This document shows, one piece after another, positions 36,483-48,293 of a stretch of DNA of 64,000 bases (the first letter of the stretch is position 1; the number at the start of each line of letters is the position of its first letter). The translations under genes were made by a program, and so were the position numbers. The stretch lies in contig OZ234494.1 of the NCBI GenBank assembly GCA_965153455.1, forward strand, positions 10,168,001-10,232,000. Direction: 5' to 3'. The notes beneath the pieces are model-generated. The model was not told the origin of the DNA. It searched no databases and saw nothing but the letters and a program-made list of their open reading frames with translations. This DNA is from Sphagnum compactum (lineage: Eukaryota; Bryophyta; Sphagnopsida; Sphagnales).

Positions 36483-39400
36483 TGTCGCGTTAAAATATTC
36501 TGCAAATCTTTAGTAATTGTAAATCTAGCTAGTCTCCTCGCGGCTAGCCCTCTGCATCAATCGGTTGAATTGGTTACGACGTGATTTCGTAATTTCCTTT
36601 GAAGCTAGTGTGCAGTACACCTCGATTCTTATAAAATGCCGATCAGCTGAGCTCGAGCTACCCACCTACTACTATACTACTGCAATATGACCATGACTAG
36701 TTCTCTGCTCCAGTAGACTAGGTCCTTGAAAGAAAGTAAAATGTATCTCAGAACTTTTCAGATCAGCACCGATCCAACACAAGACTACACACTAGCTGCT
36801 GGTTGCAGAGGATCAGTCCTAGAACATGTGCCATACAAGGAAGCGAACAGATCAACGGCCGACCCCTATAATTAACGATTGAGAAACCATCCGACAAGTT
36901 AACGCGCAACTACCCTCAGCGTTGATCAAATTTCAAGTTACTGGAGAACGCGCGCCATGGGTGGCTGATTCTGCCAGGCAAACGGTCAGCAGGGGAGTCC
37001 AGCAGGGCGACCCTAGTGGCCGCAGCTGGCTCGGCAGACTCGGCCATTGAGGCCATGGCGTCTAGGGTTTATTAAGCCGTTTTTCGGGCTCATCTATATG
37101 GCCAAAATCAGCCTGCCTTTGCTGATTCTGCTGCCCTCCTCCCACCTTCCCCCACCCTAGCCACTGTGGGCGTACGTGCTTTGAAACGCCGTAGAGCAGG
37201 CCACCCAGGGCAGATCCTGGTTCTCAGTGTGCCCCTGGGCTCCCCCACTGACTTGCTGGGAACTGGAATCTGCCATGGGCGGCCTGCTCTCTAGTAACTT
37301 AAAGTCAGTTCAGCCTTTTTTCACACTTTATTGCCGCAGAATTCAACCCAGCTTGTCGATTTTGTGGCTGACACATTTGTAATGTTCCCCTCACTTCCTC
37401 TCACAGTCTCTGGTGTTCCAACAATGTTCCCTGCCTTTGATGCCACAGAACAGGCTACAAGAGGAGATTTTGCCAAGTGCACACATGCAAGGCTTGCCTA
37501 GGACATCACCTGGCAGAATCTGCCATCTACAGCCCACTCTCTAGTACTTAAATAGTAGGTTCCCTATGTTCAAAAGTCAGGGGAACTCCCTGAGCAGCTA
37601 TGTTCCCTCTGATTGTCAATAGGGCATGGAGAAATCACTAAGGCTATATAAATGTAAAGTCTATGTAAATGATTTAGTTTAGGCCTACAATGACGGGGTT
37701 TGTGTGTGTTGTGTTTGTCTCCTTCATCTTACTATCCATGCATCTTCTTTTTTTCATCTTCTTCTTTTTTAACATAACAGTGTTTTGTTATGTGTGTTAA
37801 GGTAAGTTATGTGTGTTTGTGTGTGTGCATGCATCAAACAACAGGAAGTGAAGAACATCCCTCTGTTGCCATCATTGTTTATTGTTCAAGTGAGCCTCTT
37901 ATGGTGCATTCTAGTTTGGTTTAATCTTGTTATGAATTGAAAAATGTCTAAAGTTTCTTCTCCCTATCCTTGTTTTTCTTTCAATTTCTAGATTAAAAAA
38001 ATTTGTCACTATTTCTCCCTCCCCCCCCCCCCCCCTCCACCCAAGAAAAAGAAGAAGAATTGTCTGGTATTTGATTCTTTGTAACTAGAATCGTAAGATT
38101 TCAATTGGTGCTTCTTACCTACCAACATAGGTATTCACCCAAGATTGGTAGCAACCTCCTAAGGAGGTCCATTCAAATGCTACAAGGAACCAATTAGGTG
38201 AAGGACACTATCAACAAGGTTGTGGTTAATACTTGAAGGAGGGGCAAGTGGCCAACACTTATTGTGGCTGATCATAATAAATATCTTTTTTAATTTGTGC
38301 ACAATCATAACATTTAAAAAGAATTCACAATCTAACCAATTGTATTCTAAGTTTAGGGGTAATGCAAGATGCATTTAAAAGTTAAATATCTAAATTTAAT
38401 TAAAGTCCTGTAAAGTTTTATTAAAAAACACATCATAGATTAGGAAAATGCAAATAGGAGTAAAATTAAAGAAAAGAGAAAAATGACAAGACATCAAGTT
38501 AGCTCAAAGTAAGTGTGAAAATCTTTGTCTGTCCATAACCAACTACCTTGGAGAGGTTGACCATATTTATATGTCAAAAATCAATGGCTTGTAATAGATT
38601 GATCATGGTGATGGAAGGTGTGTCTTGAAGGGGTGGAAGTCAAGAAGTAGTTAAGCCTTTGGCTATCGCCCAACTTCATATGGTTTTAGAGGAAGTATCT
38701 AAATGGTTTCTAAGGATGAATTGGCATGATATGGATTGAAGCACAGAGAAGTTCTTTATATTTCCAATATATAAGGGCATCTACATGAATTTCAACCAAA
38801 ATTTAACATAATTGCAACCAAATTATCAAACACAAAGTCAAATGTTTCACTTCCTTTAGGAGAGTTGAATTTGCAAATTTAACAAGCCTTATGACCCTTA
38901 TTCAATTCATCCTTTTAAGTCGAGAAATGACCACACCACTAACATGACAAAAAAATCCACATGGGCATATAAGTATCAAATCTTGGAGAGTGTTGAGCAA
39001 TTCACTTGCCCATTTTGATATCACAATGGGAAAATGACTACCTCCTACCCCCCCCCCCCCCCCCCCCCCCGCCCCAAGGAAAAAAAAGAAAGAAAAAGAA
39101 CCAAACCAAACCAAAAAGGTAAGAAAACAAAGAATAGCCTTAAAAGTACAAATAGCCACTTAATCTTATTCAGTTGGTGATTTAACCAACTCCTGGAGTC
39201 CCATTTTAATCCCTATAGTTTTTATCATGTGAGTGTACAATTCCACAAACCATAGCTTGGAAATCTTTACAATGTGAGTCGCTCCCATAAAGTCTAGCAA
39301 TCTAAGGAGGATTTCACGCTTGAATTTAATCTCTCTTTCAATCTAAATCTGAATTGCCATGCAACAACACCACAACTACAACAGAATGCAGAAAAGACAA

Positions 39401-39800
39401 AGCATACACAAGGTAGCTCAAACAATGAATAAAAGTGCACAATTTAGCACTTTCAAGAAACCTTCCTCTTTTTTAATGCTTCAAGATGAGGTCTGTCAAT
39501 AAGAAAGACCAGATCCAATGCTTTCTGGGGCATGCAGTTAAACTTTTTCCCTTGCTCATTTGGGTCCACTCACTAGTCTCATTACCCATGGATTTTATAA
39601 ACTAATCTTCAGACCTCAAATTTGAATCCTTCGCAGTATTCATCTTAACAGAGTTCTTCGGGTCTCCAGTTTCGTTCTCCTGTTTTACATGACCTGCTTT
39701 TTTAGGTGTTTCTCGACCTAGGTTTTGTACTTGACTTTGATCTGATTTTCTATCCAATTCTGGAACTGAATGATCTTGTGTAGTAGTCAGACAACCATTT
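36483..39800. other. intergenic, homopolymer C tracts, no gene recognised
   Basis: No gene. Poly(C) runs at 38021-38035 and 39048-39070. Near 37273 and 37524 a phrase tctgccat...gctctctagta is repeated. Confidence 0.45.
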
Positions 39801-39813
39801 TCCAGAAAGTAGG

Positions 39814-41574
39814 TCAAATCGACTGACACACCATTGGTGTGCCAACAAAAAGTGGGTCCCAAACAAGTGGTACATCAAAAAGGTCCTTCTCTGACACAGG
39901 ATTCTCATTGATGGGAAGATGCTCCATAAGTATAGCTGCTTTATATGTTTTCTTTCGTGCAACTCCATGAAGCACCACTGACCTGAACTCAGGTGACAAC
40001 TATTTAAGTCACTAAAATCATCCAATGATCTCACTGGAAAAGTAGACTAGATGCCACAAATGTGACATTGTAGGAGAAACGAGAGCAACAGGCTGGGTTT
40101 TAGATGTTTGATGTAGACTGAGAAACAAACCAGGTTTACAGATCACCTTTGTGGGTTTGAAGGAGAGCATTTTGTAATCTTGGTTTCAACAATTGAGAAC
40201 AAGAATTTTGGGATAAGTAAGCTGAGGGCACTTGTAACGATCAGAAAGAAGGGTTTGGGGATTCATGTTTCACAGACAGAGATGGAAAGAGAGAAACTTA
40301 CTCATAGTTCTTTGAAACAGCTGCTTTTGCCAACTCGAAGGAAGGAAGCATTCAATGCACTAATCAAACAAATTCTTGGAAAACAGAGACAAAAGCCACC
40401 TTACCTTAAGAGCAGCCTTGACCATTGGTGCCTTCAATCGAAATAGAATCCACAGATATCAAGTCCACCTGAAACCCACTTTCCACAGTTATACTTACTC
40501 TTTGTGCATTCCCACACTGATATCAAGCCTAACAACACTACCATTACCATGCTAGAGGTGATTGTACACGCATAAGAAAATTGTTGCGCAGACAGCAAGT
40601 GTCTTGGACTTCAGAGCATTCCTCTCAAGCAGAAAATGGAATGCTTGTTCTGTGAAGAATTATTCTGTGTGAGTAGAACCATTGCTTGACAGAACAAGAA
40701 GCATTCCACTCAAATGAAATGCAAAGCCAGATTTAGTCTCACCGGGTTCATACAATTGCCCAATGTGGTCCTGTGGGTGGGTTTTGCGAAACACACACAC
40801 AGGGATCAAGGATCCTCCCACATCTATAGAACAGCATGAGAAACATCACTGTGGTCTTGCAGTTATCTGAAGCACATGCAGGGGTCATTGTGCAGGGGTT
40901 GAGGAATCCTACTTCTACAGAACAGCAAGAGAAACATCAATGCTGTTTTGCAGTTATGCATAGCACATGCAGGGATCTAAGGATCCTGCATCTGTAGAAT
41001 AGCAAGAGAAACATCAATGCAGTCTTGCAGTTATGTGAAGCACATGCACAATTGAGGAATCTGACATCCATAGAACAGCAAGAGAAACATCAATGGAGTC
41101 CTGCAGTTTGCAGTTGATGCAAAGCACATGCAGGGATCAAGGTGTGTGTGTGTGATCATCTTTTTTCTCTTTACCTCAAGATGAGTGCAAGCTTCAGTGA
41201 AAGCTTTCTGGTTCTTGGGTTTCACTGCAACAATGTCATAGGAGCGTAGAACAGAATTTGCAGCATTGAGTGCAGCTGCCTGCACCATATCTTTGACTGC
41301 CACACTGATTCTGCTGAATTGTCTGAAAGGCTGAGCTGCTGGAACCTTAAGTAGCTTCCTGTGAAATTTTGCAGCCTCTGCTACTCCAGGTGCCGCAGCA
41401 ATCACAGATGAAAGCCAGTGGTTTGATTCTTGATAGATCAGAGTCAGCCATGATTCCTGTTAGCATGTGATTTGATGCAACTCCTGTGTAACCCAGTTGT
41501 AATGCCATCACCACCACTTCCCTCCTCGTCTGATCCTCCACTCCCTCAAACCCTAAGCTTAGATTATGAAACAT
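39814..41574 (-). pseudogene. RPP30: RNase P/MRP subunit p30 (RPP30) pseudogene
   Basis: RPP30 is a protein subunit of nuclear RNase P/MRP (tRNA and rRNA maturation). Exon 1 (41574-41175) begins MFHNLSLGFEGVED with LGYTGVASNHMLTG. A frame change near 41424 leads to VIAAAPGVAEAAKFHRKLL, FRQFSRISVAVKDMVQAAAL, YDIVAVKPKNQKAF and ACTHLE, ending at a GTAAAG donor. Exon 2 (40468-40405, VDLISVD then RLKAPMVKAALK) has lost about 14 bp and its frame. A fragment at about 40340-40302 has ELAKAAVSKNY. A last piece from 39987 has FRSVVLHGVARKKTYKAAIL and a non-family tail to 39814. The exons coding the middle of the protein are missing. Human RPP30 shows the same AKAAVSTNCRAALLHG and ACTHLDVDL motifs, so the identity is strong. 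Confidence 0.85.
40795..41140. repeat. four-unit ~80-bp minisatellite in RPP30 intron 1
   Basis: The unit reads like agggatcaaggatcctncc, then catctatagaacagcaagag, aaacatcaatg, cagtcttgcagttatgtgaa and gcacatgc. Starts lie near 40800, 40890, 40972 and 41046. Confidence 0.85.
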
Positions 41575-41610
41575 TCTCTCTCTCAGATGTCTCACATCTC
41601 TTTCTGTCAA

Positions 41611-42073
41611 CTCTTTCTGTGTCTGTCTGTCTGTGTGCTTGAGGAGTAAAACGAATGGAGACATAAGCATTGCTGCTGCTGCTCCAAACTGCAAACCCAC
41701 AACCCCTCTAAAGTCTGTCTGCTTGCTAGAACAAACCCCCAAACCCTAATCGCACACACACACTCTCTCTCTACTCTTTCTGTGTCTGTCTGTCTACTTG
41801 AGGAACAAAGGGAATGGAGACGTATGTATTGTCTGCAGCTGCTCCAAACTGCAAACCCACAACCCCTCTAAAGTCTGTCTGTTTGCTAGAACAAACCCCC
41901 AAACCCTAATCGCACACAGACACACTCTCTCTACTCTTTCTGTGTCTGTCTGTCTACTTGAGGAACAAAGGGAATGGAGGCGTAAGTATTGTCTGCAGCT
42001 GCTCCAAACTGCAAACCCACAACCCCTCCAAAGTGTCTCTCTGTTTGCGAGAAATACAAACCCCAAACCCTAA
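41611..42073. promoter_or_regulatory. divergent promoter region: three ~161-bp tandem units with telo-boxes
   Basis: Units start at 41611, 41774 and 41934 with ctctttctgtgtctgtctgt, continue through the cttgaggaacaaagggaatg and ctgctccaaactgcaaaccc blocks, and end in AAACCCTAA (41741-41749, 41901-41909, 42065-42073). One more telo-box is at 41548-41556. The array lies between RPP30 (-) and the DAR3-like gene (+). Telo-boxes are common in plant promoters of ribosome and RNA-processing genes. It may be untranslated leader, promoter or both. Confidence 0.75.
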
Positions 42074-42395
42074 TCACTGCGAAGAAGAAAGCCAAGCCAG
42101 GCTACTAATGTGGTAGAGAATCTAGGAACTACAGCAAACTGGTGCTCTCATGTGGACGTAAGGATCTTTGCAGCCACTTTAATTGTCCACTCTCACAGAA
42201 TTTCTCGAGAATTGTCGAGAACTGTCCTCGAGAGCTGTTGAAAATTCTCGAACCCTAAGAGAGGAGCACGAGATTGGGTACCCAATTCTTCGATTTCGTT
42301 TGTTTTTGCTGCCGCATTTTCTTTGGGTTATCGGATCATGACTCCTTTAAGGAGAAAGGGCCAGAGTTGAAGAAGGTGGAGAAGCAGAAGAAGAA

Positions 42396-42422
42396 CAGGA
42401 GGAGGAGGAGGAGGAGGAGGAG
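42396..42422 (+). repeat. (AGG)n microsatellite
   Basis: Nine or so AGG units in the probable 5' UTR of the GTPase gene. Confidence 0.9.
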
Positions 42423-42517
42423 ACCTGAAGGAGTTGCGGAAGCACAAGAAGCGTAGAAGAAGGGGGAGCAAGGGAGAAACAAGGATTGCAAGAAGCTTGG
42501 AGCTCAGGGAGTTGGGA

Positions 42518-44590
42518 ATGGCCACAATGGTTGTTCCTACTTCTGCTCCACATGTAGCATCATTGAGGAGCAGCAGCAGCCAGGGGCGGCGGCGACAGGA
42601 TGGTAGTAGAAGGGCGGCTTCTGTTGCGCTCCTCTCAGCTGCCACAACTTCCAATTGCTCCTCGCTTGCTTCTTCTCTCCAGGAGACAAGAGGCATCTCT
42701 TCTTCTTCTTCAAAACTCAGGTTTCTTTCTTCACTAATACTCCATCCTATCCTACTGCTCTCTCCTCCCTTGGATGTGATTTTCCTGTTGCGTAAAAACT
42801 TCTTGCTAGCCCCCCTCCCTCCTTCACATTCAGTGTGAGATCTCAATGTTTGTTGCATCATCACCTTGTTGTGGCTGTTGTTGTTTAGATGGTTGCAAGG
42901 AAGAGAAGGGAAGGAGCTGCAGGAAAAGCTACAAAACAAAAGAAATCCAGCAATCAAGGAGCTTCAAAGGCAGTCATCAAGGACACAGCTTCTCCTTCTG
43001 CAGTGCCAGGCACAGAGGAGCTCAAGATGGAAGCAAATGGGCTGGTTGAAAAACTCAGCTGTGCCATCATCACTAGGAGCTTTCAGCTCCACAAGAACCC
43101 ATCCCTCAAAGAGACCCAATTCTGTAAGCTCTTTTGCACATTCAACAACCAAATCAGAAAAGAGGAGGGAGAGCTTGATCTATGGAAGTATATATATGTA
43201 GGCATGATTTTCCTGCTTGCAGGCAGATTGGGTGATCCCCATTCATGTGCATCCAGACTGTGCAAGCAAACATGGGCTCGAGTGAGCCACGTGTGGTAAA
43301 TCTGGCATGGGTGGCAAATCTTGAGTGAATGGAAAATCAAAAGTTCTTTGTTCTTGTGAAGTTGGAAATCTTCTCCTCTTTTGCTGTTCTACCTTCGGTT
43401 TTCTCAACCCTTTAGACTGAGATAAACCTATGAGTGTGGTGGGGGTTTTGGGTTTTCTACCAAGAGCTCCACCTTGTTCTTCATAGCCTTTTAGGGGTTT
43501 TTTGCTGGAATTGGATATGACTGAGAGCATCAGCTTTCTTTCAATGTGGTCAGGCGTGGCCAAGTTTGAGTTTTGAGGCCTAATTTACTGATCCAAATCT
43601 TTTGCTTGCCAGAAGCCGAGAAAAGCAGGTCTTAGGGCAGCAGCAAGTTTGCAGAAGAATGGAGGCACCATTGCTGCTCTGTTGGACACCAGAAGTGACG
43701 AGGAGTGGGACACCCTAGGGTCTGACATAGCTTACCTTACGAGATCAGCCAGGCTTGTGCAATGGTACCCGGGTCACATTGCCAAAGCTGAGAGATTGCT
43801 GAAGGAGCAGCTCAAATTGATGGATGTTGTAATTGAAGTCCGGGATGCCCGGATCCCCATTGCAACAACTCATCCAGAGATTGACACCTGGATTGGTGAC
43901 AGGATGAGAATCTTGGTCCTAAATCGGGAGGACATGATATCGAGCTCTGATAAGAATGCTTGGACACACTATTACATAAAGCAAGGGATCCACCCTGTCT
44001 TTACAGATGGACGACGAGGGGCTGGGAGCATGAAACTGGCAAGGATGGCAAAATCTGTAGCTGTTGATATCAATGTGAAGAGAAAAGCGAAAGGCCTTCT
44101 CCCTCGCAATGTGAGGGCTGCTGTAGTTGGGTACCCTAATGTGGGAAAATCATCAATCATAAACCGCCTGCTCAAGCGAAAGATGTGTGAAACAGCTCCC
44201 CGGCCAGGAGTTACCAAAAGCTTGAAATGGGCCAGAGTTGCTGATGGATTAGACCTCCTAGATGCACCGGGTGTTTTGCCAATGCAGATTCTGGATCAAG
44301 CTGGGGCAACAAGGTTAGCAATCTGCAATGATATTGGTGAGAATTCATATGCGGTGGCAGGAGTTGCAGCAGTTTTAGTCGAGATGATCAAGAGGATGCC
44401 AACTGCAGGGCCTGGGGTCTTGGAGATGAGGTACAAGATGAGTGTGGGGGATATGACAGGTGAAGCTTTCTTGGAGGAGCTTGCACAGCTGTTGTTCCAG
44501 GGGGATGTGAATCAGGCTGCATACCGGGTACTGCGGGATTATCGAGTAGGCAAGTTTGGGTGGATTGCTCTCGAAAGGCCTCCTTCTTAG
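42518..44590 (+). CDS. DAR3: chloroplast circularly permuted GTPase, DAR GTPase 3-like (YlqF/RbgA family)
   Basis: The last exon (to 44590) is certain. It has VQWYPGHIAKAERLLKEQL, VRDARIP, G4 as LNREDMI, then G1 GYPNVGKSSIINRLLKR, PGVTKS and G3 LLDAPGVLP. G4 before G1 is the hallmark of circularly permuted GTPases, and the ERPP end matches plant DAR3. Relatives assemble the large ribosomal subunit, here probably in plastids. Upstream, a frame-consistent model is 42518-42720, 42900-43123 (donor GTAAGC) and 43629-44590, giving 462 residues. The N-terminus (MATMVVPTSAPHVASLRSSS) is Ser-rich like a transit peptide. The first two junctions are less sure: ATG 42889 could be the start, or the last exon could begin at 43613. 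Confidence 0.88.
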
Positions 44591-45747
44591 ATCTGATTAG
44601 ACAAATCCGCAGGTAATGGATCTAGACTTTTGGTCTCTGTTGTATTATGGCACAATTCTTGAATTCAAACCCCCTGTTGGAAAACAGATTCACTGCACAG
44701 AGTTCCCCACCTTTGATTCACATTGCAAGTGGAAATGTCAGAACCCAACTGGAACCAGCACATGACCACCAGTCCCACCTAGGAAAAAGCCTGAAGAAGA
44801 CACCAGGGTCCAGAATTGGTTAAGTGTAGAGTAAGTGTGAGGCCATGCACTTTACCAGAATCTGACATAAACTTTGTATTTCCCAATTCCCCAAATTGTG
44901 TTGTTTGGTGTTTTTTTTGCAATATGTCCATTTTTAGATTATCATTGAATTGTTTTAGGGCTAGGGTTTAATGTTTTGAGCAAGTCTTTTTGGTATCTCT
45001 CTCACTTCACCTTCTTTCTACCTCTTGCCCTAATAGGTATTCAACAGACATCCAATTGGACTACTGTGCACCAATTGCTTCACAAGTTTTCTTGTTTCAT
45101 GTATCATGCCATGGGTTTTTTTACATTGTGATTTAAAATTCGACAAGACCAAAACTTATCATTGGGAATTGAATCGAGGCATGTGAAAAAAAATGTGACC
45201 ACATGGTTATAGCTATTAAGTTGTAAATTAGGGTTGAGAAGAATGGTTAGGTGGACAACACAGTTGGGAAGGAAATTTTTTCCATAGCTTGGAGCTTGGT
45301 GCTTAATGGTGTTGCAAGTTGGACATAACGTAATTTGATGCATAAAACCAGAGATTTGGAAAGAGAAACTTGCATTGTATTTGTGTTGATGAGAACAAAA
45401 AGAACAAGATTCAAACTTGTTTGTCAATGGGTATATGTAAGATTGTGCCCAACAAATTGCCATACTGAATTCACAATTGCTAGCTTAAAACATCATATTT
45501 GGAAATGGAGCCGCGTATCAAACCTTTAGAAGATTATTTGTTGGATCTATAAACACAATTGTCATTATGATAAAACCTTCGGATTCCAAGTTTGCAATAT
45601 TTCGTCATGTGTTTTATGAAGATTTCGAATGAGATTAGATAACAATTTTGAAATAAATAGATATCGTTTGGGGATAAAAACATGACAATAATGATACATT
45701 TTCCATTATGATCTTTTGAAATGTTTTGTTGATGGGTAGGTAAAAGC
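44591..45747. other. intergenic between GTPase and CDPK genes
   Basis: No gene. It should contain the 3' UTR of the GTPase gene and the CDPK promoter. Confidence 0.45.
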
Positions 45748-48293
45748 ATGATAAGCAAAGGAAACTCTCTAAAAGCAGGCAACAAATATGATAAGGACAA
45801 ATCTGAACAAGTGGCGGGCATTGTTCATGCCCTAAAAGAAGGTGCAACGAAAAAGTTGAAACCTGGAGAAAACCTAACATCCTCGGTGTTGCAAAGGCCA
45901 ACTGATAATTTGAAGAGCTTATACATCTTGGGGAAGAAGCTTGGTCAAGGACAATTTGGTATAACATATTTGTGCACGGAAAAGGCGACGGGTAAAGAAT
46001 ATGCTTGCAAAACTATCGCCAAAAGAAAACTAATATGCCAGGCCGATGTGGATGATGTTAGGCGTGAAATCCACATTATGCATCACTTGTCCGGGCATCC
46101 CAACATTGTCACAATTAAAGGGGCATATGAGGATGCAAGTGCGGTGCATTTGGTAATGGAGTTATGTGCGGGAGGAGAATTATTTGAACGCATTGTTAAA
46201 AAGGGACATTACAGTGAAGCAAAGGCTTCCGAACTAGCACGGACTGTTGTGGATGTTGTTGAGGCTTGTCATTCTTTAGGGGTAATGCATCGAGACTTGA
46301 AGCCTGAAAACTTTTTGTTACTTAACCACAATGAAAACTCCGTAATGAAAGCTACTGATTTTGGGTTGTCAATTTTTTTCAAACCGGGTGAAACCTTCAA
46401 AGATGTTGTAGGGAGCCCGTACTATGTAGCTCCGGAGGTGCTTCGCAAGCATTATGGTATTGAAGCCGATATTTGGAGTGCTGGGGTCATTATTTACATT
46501 CTCTTATGCGGGGTTCCACCATTTTGGGCTGATAATGAACAAGGGATTTTTGAAAATGTCAGTAAAGCTGAATTTGATCTTGAATCTGAACCTTGGCCAA
46601 ACATATCGGAAAGTGCCAAAGATTTGATCCGAAAAATGCTGAACCCAAGTCGGGCGAGACGTTTGAAAGCTCATGAAGTGTTGAGTCACCCATGGATCCA
46701 CGAAGAGGGTGTCGCTCCTGATAAGCCCATGGATTCAGCTGTACAATCTCGACTCAAACAATTTTCCGCCATGAACAAACTTAAGAAGCTTGCGATTCGA
46801 GTTATAGCGGAATCCATGTCAGAGGAAGAAATAGTAGGTTTGAAAGAGATGTTTAAGACAATCGACACTGATAGTAGCGGTGCTATTAGTTTTGAAGAAT
46901 TAAAAGAAGGTCTCAAAAAAGTTGGTTCCAATCTAACGGAGGCCGACATTCGAGACCTCATGGATGCTGCTGATATCGATCAAAATGGAACCATTGATTA
47001 TGGAGAATTTTTAGCTGCAACATTACATATCAATAAGATCAATCGCGAGGAAAATTTGTTTGCAGCTTTTAAGTTTTTGGACAAGGATAATAGTGGGTAC
47101 ATCACGATTGATGAGCTTCAACAAGCATGCATACAATACAACATGGGGGATATCCCAATTGAAGATTTGATCAGAGATGTGGACCAAGACAATGATGGAC
47201 GCCTTGACTACCATGAATTTGTTGCAATGATGCGCAAAGGAAATGAAGATGCTTCTCAAACAACACGAACCAACTTGCCTTTCTTTGAGGTTTGTTTTGT
47301 TTCTTTAATTTCCCCATAACACATTAATTGGGCTTACAAAAGTGTGGTTGATAAAAATATTTTGAAAATTTTAATATATTTTCTGGTGTGTTGCATCTCA
47401 TTTTAGATTGATGTTCTACTTGTTTCTACCAAACATACATTAAATTCTTTATGTCAAATTAAAAGTACCTCAATAATCAAACTCATTGACATGTTGGGGT
47501 CAAAGTTTATTGAATTTTGGAAAAGACTTAACATTATCAAAAGTACACAAGATTATGTTTTTGGATTTTAAAGTCAATGGACAAATAGAGGTCAACACAT
47601 TAATTTGAAATTAATGGAAACAATATGAAACGTCATTTAAGTAATTTAAATCTGAAATAATGTTTTTGTTATGGGAGATTAGAGATTGCATATGTGAATT
47701 TTCATATCACTTTGTTGGTCATTTGTCACATTATCACATCGTGATGCCACATGAATCAATTGATTGATTCCAACAAAAGGTTTTATGACATGAAAAATTT
47801 CATTCTTTAAATTATATTTGTGATCTTGGCCATTATATTTTGTTCACATGATTAATTGGCATTTCATAATTTGAACACGACACACAAGATGCTATAATAT
47901 GCATAAAATTTGTATGTTAGATTACACAAAATGCACAAAGTTGAAATGATGATTTCATTGTGTCAACTTTGCAATATCAGTGAAAATGTCCTCATCAAGT
48001 TTAAGTGAAAATTATGCCAAAAAATAAGTTATGACATACAAGTTTGTGCAGAAACCCATTCTTTGTTAACATTTACATGGAATTGCAATATAATGCATAA
48101 GTAATAAGTATAACTATTGTTTAAATATCCTACCTGTATAAAAACACATGACTAATTCTTCCCTTTTTTCCATTATTTACTATATGCATTATGAAGTTGT
48201 ATAATAAAGATATGTATTTGTTATTGGCAGGCCATTCAACCTACAAAGCCAAAAGCCAAATTGCCAATGGATAATTTGGATTGGATGGGCTAA
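45748..48293 (+). CDS. CPK: calcium-dependent protein kinase (CDPK/CPK), nearly intronless
   Basis: Exon 1 is 45748-47289 (514 codons). A 941-bp intron follows, and exon 2 is 48231-48293 ([20 protein letters not shown], stop), giving 534 residues. The kinase domain (about 59-318) has LGQGQFG, Lys88, HRDLKPEN (181-188), DFG (204-206) and GSPYYVAPE, so it looks active. The autoinhibitory junction follows ([20 protein letters not shown]). Four EF hands are intact: [36 protein letters not shown] and [12 protein letters not shown]. The enzyme phosphorylates targets when Ca2+ binds. The N-terminus lacks the MGxC acylation motif, and an in-frame TGA lies just upstream, so either this is the start or a short 5' exon was missed. 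Most plant CDPKs have six or more introns; one intron suggests a retrocopy. Confidence 0.93.

Noticed and set aside
41794-42073. Overlapping frames on both strands with repeated peptides
   Set aside because: They are translations of the tandem telo-box promoter units, not genes.
42328-42957. 209-residue minus-strand frame rich in Leu/Ser
   Set aside because: It is the antisense of the DAR3-like leader and transit-peptide exon; its composition comes from the (AGG)n and Ser codons of the real gene.
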